A DNA stretch of 64,000 bases from Ulva prolifera (Eukaryota; Chlorophyta; Ulvophyceae; Ulvales; Ulvaceae). The notes under the pieces were generated by a model. The model did no database searches and was not told the origin of the DNA. It saw nothing but the letters and a program-made list of their open reading frames with translations. Location: NCBI GenBank assembly GCA_023078555.1, contig CM041199.1, positions 434,001 to 498,000 on the forward strand, given 5' to 3'. The translations under genes and the position numbers were made by a program. Of this stretch, positions 55,985 to 64,000 are shown piece after piece; position 1 is the stretch's first letter, and every line of letters starts with the position of its first letter.

Positions 55985-56228
55985 GTTGTGTTCAAGGGAT
56001 GCACGTATGTGCTCGCGACGCTAGCGGCTGACCGTAGCACCATCACTGCAGAATATGGCCTTGGCCCTAATGCAGTAGCTGTATATCCTGCTGCAGCTAC
56101 CGCGATGCTGGCCGCTTCACAGGCAGGGTATCTGCGCACACGCAGCGCTGTCGCCAATGCTGACTCGGCTGGACATCGCGCCTCGCCCACGGCTCGCCTA
56201 CACCCACAGCGCACACCACTACAACGAG
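55985..56228 (+). CDS. possible upstream exon of polytopic membrane protein
   Basis: Bounded by GAGGCCAG and a GTAATC donor, it reads VFKGCTYVLATLAADR, EYGLGPNAVAVYPAAATAMLAASQ then a hydrophilic tail. It contains one membrane-like segment. It ends phase 1 whereas the next supported exon (56577) begins with one base of a codon, so another exon would be needed in between. Weakly supported. Confidence 0.3.
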
Positions 56229-56576
56229 GTAATCCCTGTTATCGAGCTGCCCAGCGCTCGTGGTGATGCGAGGTGTCTCTGTGCAGCGTGTGACGTCTAA
56301 CGGGGAGGTATCCGCGAAGACATCGCAAACGTATCTCTTCATTTACGCAAGGCACCAAAGTCCCACGCTTCCCGAAGTCTGAGAATGTCGTATGAACTCT
56401 ATAGGAGCACGATGTACACCTGTGGTATCCTAACGTGCTTCAACGCGGACGTGAGAGCTTCCACGACGGCATGCTGCAGCTGCTTGCTGTCAGACCTAGC
56501 CAGACTCCTAGAAAGACCTCTCCAGGCCGAAGCAGCATCACACAACAGCTTGCGGCTCGTATGTAGGATGCTGCAG

Positions 56577-58388
56577 TCAGCCTGCTTCCTCGTCTGAGCG
56601 CTTTACGGCCGTGCGCTCGTCCTGCGCGGATTGTGCTGCCGAGGGGGACCGGCCGTTGACCGTGGCGAAGGGGACCCCAGACCTGACCACGTTCGCCGTG
56701 CCCTCGGCCCTCGCCACCACGGTCGCCGCCGTCGCGTTCGCGCACGAGCACATCCGCGCCATCGTCGTCGTGCTCCTCGTGCAGTCGACGCTGCAGCTGC
56801 TGCCGGCGCTCTTCCTGCTGTTCGGGTCCCCGATGGTCGTCATGTTCGCGGACTCGCTCGGCAAGAGCGGCAACCCCATCGCCGAGCGGAACAAGTTCCT
56901 CGCCTTCGCGATGACGTCAGCCGCCGTCATCCTTGCGGCACTCTCGTTCCTTATCACGTCCCTGCTGGGCATGTACACAGGGTGGAATGTGCTGGGGCGG
57001 TCAGAGGGCGCGGCACAGGTCATCTCGACCCTGGTGCGCCACAGCCACCCCCCACCTGCAGCGTATGAGTGCGCTCCCAAGAATACGGATGGGACCCCCT
57101 CTAGCCACCCGTCCCCGCAGATCCGCCATGGCCGCGCATGGGCGCATCTGGGCCTTGCCCCCTGGTGGCGCCCTGGGTTCGGTGACACCATACCTCTTGC
57201 GGCACATGCATCAAGCACGCCCACATGCATGCCGTAGACTCGCGTGGCCTCCTACACCGCCTACACGGCAACATCTATCTTTCGTACCAGCAGCGCCAGC
57301 GTCCGTTGTGCCGTCTGGATTGATCAGTGCAGATGGAGGCAGTCAAGTCGCGTGGGGTCAGCCCTGCAGGGCCCTGATGCTGATGACCCAGAGATCTCCG
57401 CAGGCAGCTCCCTGATTTGGCGCACCCTTGCACGTGGAAGCCTCTGTGCACGCTGTGCTGTGCTGTGCTGTGCAGGCCCACCGCCTCTCCCACGCGGCGG
57501 CCGTCATGGCGACGTTTGACACCCTCGCCATCCTCACCTGCGCCGTCGTCGCCGCAAACCCTGACTGCACCGAGCCCCTCGGCATCTCGGTCGCAGGGGG
57601 GTGGTTCCTCGTGCACCTCGCGCTCAGCGCCGCGCTGCTCGCGGTCGCGACCGCGAACTTCACGATCCAGGCCGCCGTCTCCGAGGGCGCGCTCATCCCA
57701 CCGCATGCATACGCGGCCGTCGCCTCGTCATTCACCGGCCTCGCGTTTGGGTCCCTGCTGCAGCTGCCGCTGGCGGGTGTGCTGTCGGGGCAGTTTGTGA
57801 CGGCCGCGTGGGCAGGGGGGCCAGGAGGGGGGGTCGCGCCGGTCGGCGCGGGGGACGCGGCCGTCGGCGGCGGCAACGGTGTGGGGGCCGTGCTGCGGCG
57901 GGTCGGCACGACCGCGGGCGTGGCGGCGGCGCTCCTCGGCATCCTCAACGGCGGGGCCTTCCTCCTCCTTAATGGCTTCAGCATCGTGCGCACTCTCACC
58001 ACCGTCCCACCGTCCCATCTTCTGTGCTTTGTTTCATCCCAGATCTCCTGTACGTCAAGCACATTCATGAAGCTGCCACCACGCAGATGGTGATCGGCGC
58101 GATCTCCATTTCGCCGACGTACACTCACACCCCTCCCCTGCCCCTATGCAGACGCGTTGGATCTGCCAGACAGCGGCGGCCCTCAACGCGGCGGTGCTCC
58201 TCATCGGCGGCCCCCTCGCCGCAGCCGCCAACGTCGTGATCTTTGCCCGCGGCAGCCGCTCGCTGCGGCAGCCGGCAGTCGCGTGGGCGGCTTTCGGGCA
58301 GCCGGCCCTCACGACCGTCCTCTGCGGGGGGCTTCTCGCCGTGAACCTCCGCCTGGCGCACTTTGCAGGCCTCGGCTACATCATCTGA
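56577..58388 (+). CDS. polytopic membrane protein, family unrecognised
   Basis: Supported exons are 56577-57018, 57476-57985 and 58152-58388 (stop). A short exon near 58044-58091 (HIHEAATTQM) probably lies between the last two. Hydrophobic segments: FAVPSALATTVAAVAFA, IVVVLLVQSTLQLLPALFLL, FLAFAMTSAAVILAALSFLI, TFDTLAILTCAVVAA, WFLVHLALSAALLAVA, LAFGSLLQLPLAGVLS, the AGVAAALLGILNGGAFLL segment, LNAAVLLIGGPLAAAANVV and PALTTVLCGGLLAVN. About nine in total, with a Gly-rich linker (VGAGDAAVGGGNG). No transporter signature was recognised. The 5' end is unresolved (see 55985-56228). Donors CAG/GTCATC and ATC/GTGCGC; acceptors TGTGCAG and TATGCAG. Confidence 0.65.
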
Positions 58389-60252
58389 TGTCCGCAGCGT
58401 GAGCAGTCGATTCGATCGTGTGCGTGAGACATTGAAGGAGACCACCTCGGCGGCGGGGGGCTGTGCTAACGTGCTCGCGTTGCCGGTGCCCTGGGAGTGG
58501 CTGCAGCAGCACAGCACAGTTGAGGGTGTGAGCTGCCGTGGTAAGTGGGGTTAGACAGATCTGGCGTGTTGATGGAGGAGCGTTGAGAGTTGACTCAGAG
58601 GAGGTGTATGTGCGATTGTGATCCAGTGGGGGGGGGGGGGAGCTGCTCCCCGCTGTGCTGCCAGTGGTGCTGGGTGCTGTGTCTGTACCCATGCTGCGTA
58701 ATCTCGCCTGAGTGTGTTTGTGGGTATGCATAGTCGCATAGTCACAGCGTAGCCCTGGCGGTCAGCTGGGAGGCGTGTGGTGTTGGGGCTTCGCAGGCGC
58801 GTCTGATGGAGCCCGCGCGGCGGGTGCCAAATCCGGTCGGTGCCGCTTCGCGGTGAGCAGCCGGGCACCCCTGACTCGGGGCCCTCATGAGTCCAGGCTG
58901 TCTAGAGTGTTGCCCGGCGGCAGGTAGACGCCCATCTGAACCTCTACTTGTTTGCGCAACACGTGCGCCCCACGCTGATCGGGAACGCAACTTGTGTTAG
59001 GAAAGGAACGGACGGGGCCGATGCGGTGTAGCCCACACAGTGATCATGCGTGACAAGGGCAAAGCCGGAGAGGCAGCTTCCACCGCAGGACCCAGAGATC
59101 GTGCGTCACAAAGACAAAGCAACCAAAGCAGGTCGCACTGCGGGCAACAACCAGGGGAGCCTCACACCCACGCAACCAGCAACATGCAGCAGAGACCAAC
59201 ACACCCAGAGATCGTGTGTGTCCACTTTCATAGTAAGAGCATGCATTTCGCGTCTCACAGACGCAGGGCGGGCAGGTCCTTCAGCTGCAGCCCCAGAGCA
59301 GCCCCAGAGGGAGATCTGTGTAGCGACAGGCCTGCCGTGCGGACGTGGGGCATGGCCGCAGGTGATATGTGGCATAGTGTCATCATAGGAAGGGAGACAG
59401 CGGCGGTTGTCTAGGTCAATGGCATGTGACTTGACAAGTGCGGAGGGAGACAGTGCTAGGCCTGCGGGGTGTGTTGGAGGTGCCATGGATTGCCACAGTG
59501 ATTTCTTGACTGTGTGCTGCACACAGATGATGTGCAGATACAGGATTGTCTACATGCCGATTGTGAGGGTACATAGGGACATATCTGATTGCGCAGAAGC
59601 GCGGGCCGAGGCATGCTTCGAAGTATGGCCAGAATAATCCAGTGCAAAGTTGTCCAGTCGTACGTAGCCAGGCGTCCTCCAAACCTGCGGCTTTCAAGTC
59701 CAGTAATAGCGTGCCACATGCTCTGATGGTGTCGAATTGTCTCTGCAATGGTTACAATTCGCATCCACGTGATGTGCAATCCAGTTCAATTTCACTGCGA
59801 GGCACATCAGACTCCCGCAAAACCTGTGCGCTCCTTGTCAGATGACCATGCTTCAAGGGCAGGTCTCGACAGTGCAGCACATCTTTGACAGTGTCATACC
59901 CAGTCACTGTGCAAGAATTGGCAACATTGTAAGAATGCATACATTGCTCTTGCCTCTTCCTGGCCTTGCACAACGGCGACACAAGCAGCAACTTCTGTGC
60001 CAATCAGGCTACGTGCGCAATCATGAATGATGCCCAGTTTGCCGAGATGGTGTTTTGGCAGGGCACGGATTCAAGGTTTCCGGGCCAGCATTTTCCCCAG
60101 CCTTGATCCTATGGCACTGCCTCCCCTCCACCATTCCTCTACTCCATCCGCCTCACGACAGCCTCAAGAGACGTGCTCAGTCCTTCTCGTGAGGCAGGAG
60201 GGAGTTTGGTGGGGCTGCGCGAGGACGGCGGCCACCGGCAGGGGCGGGCCCG
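58389..60252. other. intergenic, no gene seen
   Basis: No supported gene between the membrane protein and HAT1 stop codons, which converge. Contains a G13 run at 58628-58640. Frames at 59106-59780 lack domain resemblance or splice logic. Confidence 0.5.
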
Positions 60253-63200
60253 TCACTGCGTGGCCGCCGCCGTGGCAGGCGCCACCTCCGGCCACCGCAT
60301 GTCCAGGTAGATCTTCTCCACCGCCTCGAGGCGCTCCTGCGCCAGCTCCTGCACCGCAGCCCCGCTACAGTCACGCCCCCTGCCCACCTCTTCCTCTCTG
60401 CCCCTGTCCGTGTGCTAGCGGTGCTCGCTCTCATGTGTTTGTGGGGAACGGTGCGTGCCCATGTCCGCATCACGCACGTCAACAAAACACACGTGCCCAA
60501 CCCGCAACCACAACACCTCGCGTGACGCCCAGCGCAGTCGCGGCACACCCAGCATGCCCAAAACGTCCGCAGCGTACCCGCCGGCGCGCACATGTTACGC
60601 CCAACGAGGACAGCAGCACGCAGCAGCGCCCCACCCAGACCCCCAAACCCTCGGCCGCGTGCGGAGCCATTCGGCACAGCCCGACACAGCACGCAGCACA
60701 GCACGCATCACAGCACGGACCTGGATGCTCTCGAGAGCCTCCTCGTTGAGGGCCGAGAGCTCGAGCGCGGGCGCGCCGGCCGGCTCGCGGCGGCGGCCGG
60801 CGCGGCTTCGGCGGTCCTTGCGGTACATCAGCAGGTTGAGGCGGCACACGCGCATCGGCTCGCCCTCGCCGCCGCCATCGCTGTCCTCCGCTGGAGCATC
60901 CTGCAGCACCAGGCGGGCCGCCGCGTCATTGACTGCCCGGCTTTTCCTTGGGGAGAAGCCGCCCGGCCAGCACACAGCATGCACGCCTCAAGGTGACTCA
61001 GCGCGGCCGCTGGCGGTGCGGAGATGCACGGCTGATGTGGCGAGCACACGCAGTTGCATGAACAGACACCAACCACGGCTGCAAAGCATCAGCAACACAC
61101 GCGCTCGGCTCGGAGGAAGCCACAAAATGTGCATACATAAACACAAGCAATCGACCCCAGGACGGACCACCCGAACCGCAAGCACGGCCTCAAACACGAC
61201 CGAACGGCAGGAGTCGCTGTCAGGGATGCGGAGAGAAGGCCCATGCTGCTGCGCAGCTGACACAGCTGTCCGCCACTCCTACGTCTGTGCACCACACCAT
61301 ACCACAACTGCAGACAACGTGGCGCAATGCATGGGAGCGCACCGCCGGCTCCGGCTCCTGCAGGGCCCCTGCGAGCTCGAGGTCTCCGGCGTGAAGCAGC
61401 ACCTGCACAAACCCCCCCCACCGTTGATGTCTCGCCTCAGGGGGGATTCCTCCTGCAACCCTGGACTACACGCATCGGCACCACCGCGCGGAGCTCCTGC
61501 TCACCAATTCTCCCTCGTCAGACGCTGGCAGCAGCACCAGGGCGTGGACGGATGCCCCGCCCCCCGGTCTGCTGCGCGTGACGGTCATCACACACCGCTT
61601 CCAGTCGTCGGACCGCATTGCAGCAAGCTGCGTATGCGTTGATGTCGCACACGGTGCAGAGATCGGCGCGGACGCGGCCATGGCGCGCCGACGTCCGCGC
61701 AAAGGCACGCCGGCGGTCCCGTTCTTGCGGCGCATGCACGCATGCAGGGAGGGGCTTGCAGACCCGAGGGCGCACCTTGTTCTCCGGAATTTCGGCGCCG
61801 GCGGCGGGGGCGCGCGCTAGGTCCTCAGCGACGGCAACGAGCTCGCGGTGCATGATGCGCCCCTGCACAGCACGCAGCACACGGTTCACACACGCCCGGG
61901 CAGCTTTCTGGGAGAGCACCCAGACGGACCCTTTGACGGCACAGAACGCATCACGAGAGTGCGAGCAGCTCCCCGGCACGTTGCCTGACCAGACCATGGT
62001 ACAAGACAGAACGGTGCGGGCCGTGCGCGGGCTGTGCGCGGGCCGTGTTCGGTGCGAAGCCTAAGCCACGGTGCACATGTGCGCGGGCTGTTTTCCCCGG
62101 CAGGGTGTCAAGATTGCCCATAGAGCATCGGCAGAGCAGCGTCGCGCTGTGAAATGCACGGCAAGGCACCGTGCACGCAGCGCTCTGTTGGCGGGTACGT
62201 GGGCACGGGCCATGGCCTGACAGAGGCACTGCAGCCATGCCCACAGGCGGCCCCTCAACGCAGCGGTGCCCAGCGAGCCACGCAGACCATCTGCGAGGGA
62301 ACGGCATGCGACACTGGAGCAGTCGAAGCGGAGCACGGTACGGGGAGAAGGGAGGGGGGGTGTCACACCTGCAGAAGGTCTGCGATACCATCTTGACTGC
62401 AGATCTTGCCCCGCAGCGCGGCGGCCCAAAGCAGCGCGTCCCACACCAGCGCCACCTGCACCGCCGCCGCACCGTCGGCCACGCACCGATGACCCCACTT
62501 TGGTGTGGTTCCACATGGCACAAACAGCAAAGCCACAGCAGGCGCCGCGGGGGGCTGAGCGCACCTGGCCACTGGCCAGCTTGAGGTCTTTCCGCAGCAT
62601 GCCCCGGGCCGACGCCGGCGGCTGCAGCGCCTGAACGGCGGCATCGTTGGCACCTGCACCGCACCATTCACCTGCCCAAGGCCGCAACAGGCAGCCACCA
62701 CGATTACCTCAAATCAGAATTTGAATTGTGGATGTAGCGACAGCAGCACGGCGAGGGCCCGAGCCGAGCCGGCATAGCCGCAGCTGCAGCGGCCGGGGGC
62801 GGGTGAAGCCCGCACGGGGCGCCACGATCTGGACGCTACGGCGTGTGTCTACAGGTGTGTTTGCCTTGCTGATGCAGGGGTGCATGCACCCGTCCGGCGC
62901 CGCAGCGGACGCTGCGCCACGTGCGCCGGGAAGCATAGGCCAGAGCGCACCGCCATCCTCGGCCTCCTCGGCCGCGGCAGCGCCGCTGCTGCCGGCCCCC
63001 GCCGCGGCAGCGGCCAGCGCGGCGCGCACGCAGGCCTGCGCTTCCGCGAGCAGCGCGCCGTCGGCGTGCTGGGCGGCGCGCTCGCAGTCGAGCCGCTCCC
63101 GCAGCGCCTGCAGCGCCTCGGCGGGGTCCTCGTACGTCACGTCCACGCACGCGTCGTCCGTGAGCGCCATCTGCAGCGCACAGAAGCCACAGTTGCGGCG

Positions 63201-63978
63201 GTCCTCTTGCGACGTCACGCTGCCGTGTGACATGTTTCAACTCGTCATGGCTGGCCCAACTGGCTCACAGATCTCTTGAATCACCCTGACAACAGTGCAT
63301 TCCAGCTTGTGCCCTGAGTCGGTGTGGGCGAGGCTCGCAAAGACGCTGTCACCAGTCGGCAACTGCTACACGCCTCCGGGCATGGCATCCGCCGTCCGGC
63401 CGTCACGACTACCGCCATGCCCACGCCAGCGCGACCCTCCTCGTCCAGCCCTGAGCTCTGCCGTCGACAACGAGCAAGGCGGGGAAAACCGATGGGGGCG
63501 AAGACACCGGCTGCTGAGGGCGCTGAGCGCAGCCGAACTACCCGAAACGTCGGCTACAGCACACGTACACCACGAAACCCAACAGCGGCGCACACGCAAA
63601 GTACTCAAAACATACTCAACGGCAAAGCCACGCGAGCGCGCTCCGCACAAGTGCCTTCTTCATGCAGCCCTGAACCCTACGGCATAGTTCGGGGGGCGGT
63701 CAGCGCGGCCACACCAGCAAATCTATCCCTGCACCAACCCCCCGCGATCCAGTAGCAGCACACCGTGGTGCACCGCGGGACAAGCTGAACAGCGCAGCCA
63801 CAGAGGCGTGGCATGGCATGCATGTGGCGCAGCAGCGAGAGAAAGTGAGAGAGGTGAGCGGGGGCGCACGTTGTGGATGGCCTCGAGGAGGGCGCGGCCG
63901 ATGCCGCGGCGCTGCTCGGGCGGCAGCACGAGGATCTGTGCGACGCGGTACCGCACCGCAGTCGGGTACGCGTAGAAC
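60253..63978 (-). CDS. HAT1: histone acetyltransferase type B catalytic subunit (HAT1), 5' end outside window
   Basis: Exons 63978-63870, 63170-62921, 62653-62565, 62455-62369, 61862-61776, 61402-61343, 60900-60721 and 60348-60253 (stop) join in phase to 318 residues; upstream exons lie beyond 64000. HAT1 acetylates newly made histone H4 on Lys5 and Lys12 before chromatin assembly. The first exon holds the acetyl-CoA-binding core of the GNAT fold (RVAQILVLPPEQRRGIGRALLEAIHN). The next has the family motif DVTYEDPAEALQALRERLD (human equivalent DITAEDP...LRD). Downstream are ARGMLRKDLKLASGQVALVW and the charged C-terminal helices (NLLMYRKDRRSRAGRR, ALNEEALESIQELAQERL). An Ala-rich, acidic insert (about 35 residues, AGAGSSGAAAAEEAEDGG) follows the conserved motif. 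The junction 62921/62653 is the least certain. Confidence 0.82.
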
Positions 63979-64000
63979 CTGCACACGTGCACGGCAGATG

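Overview
Nuclear DNA of a GC-rich eukaryote, most likely a green microalga (chlorophyte or prasinophyte grade). Inference rests on the gene set and gene structure. Genes carry many short introns, mostly with GTGCG donors and CTGCAG or TGTGCAG acceptors. Several genes are plant/algal in type: a plastid NTF2-like DUF2358 protein, an ILR1-like amidohydrolase with a C-terminal ER-retention tetrapeptide, and a KT/TPT sugar-phosphate transporter. Long multi-SRCR secreted proteins are also known from green algae such as Chlamydomonas and Volvox. GCATGC palindromes are scattered throughout. There is no prokaryotic operon organisation. All gene models below were spliced by hand from the sequence, checking reading phase at every junction.

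Left part (about 1.5-25.1 kb): a rearranged tandem array of a two-gene unit on the minus strand. One gene encodes a secreted protein with at least eight scavenger-receptor cysteine-rich (SRCR) domains (intact copy 14147-25126). The other encodes a protein with seven hydrophobic segments that I do not recognise (intact copy 3450-5302, frameshifted copy 10701-12599). Decayed SRCR exons at 1.57-2.48 kb and 6.63-8.82 kb are remnants of further units. Inside the array are a 787-bp hAT transposon remnant with terminal inverted repeats and an 8-bp target duplication (its pre-insertion site survives in the paralogous copy), and two duplicated 3' fragments of a LINE-like element nested in an SRCR intron. 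A (TA)n tract, palindromic minisatellites and G/C homopolymers also occur.

Middle (25-42 kb): a gene-poor stretch to 28.4 kb, then ornithine carbamoyltransferase (minus, 4 exons), a RINT1/TIP20-type Golgi-ER tethering protein (minus, N-terminus not found), a small two-exon hypothetical gene ending inside a tandem repeat, and an M20D amidohydrolase (plus, 6 exons).

Right part (42-64 kb): a KT/TPT-type transporter (plus, 4 exons), a DUF2358 gene (minus, 3 exons) with a hypothetical gene just upstream, a long Pro/Ala-rich protein gene (minus), a polytopic membrane protein (plus), and the 3' portion of a type B histone acetyltransferase HAT1 gene (minus) that runs off the right edge. These are ordinary single-copy housekeeping or metabolic genes. 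The unusual biology lies in the SRCR/seven-segment gene array and in intron features (GC-AG introns, long C tracts next to 5' splice sites).
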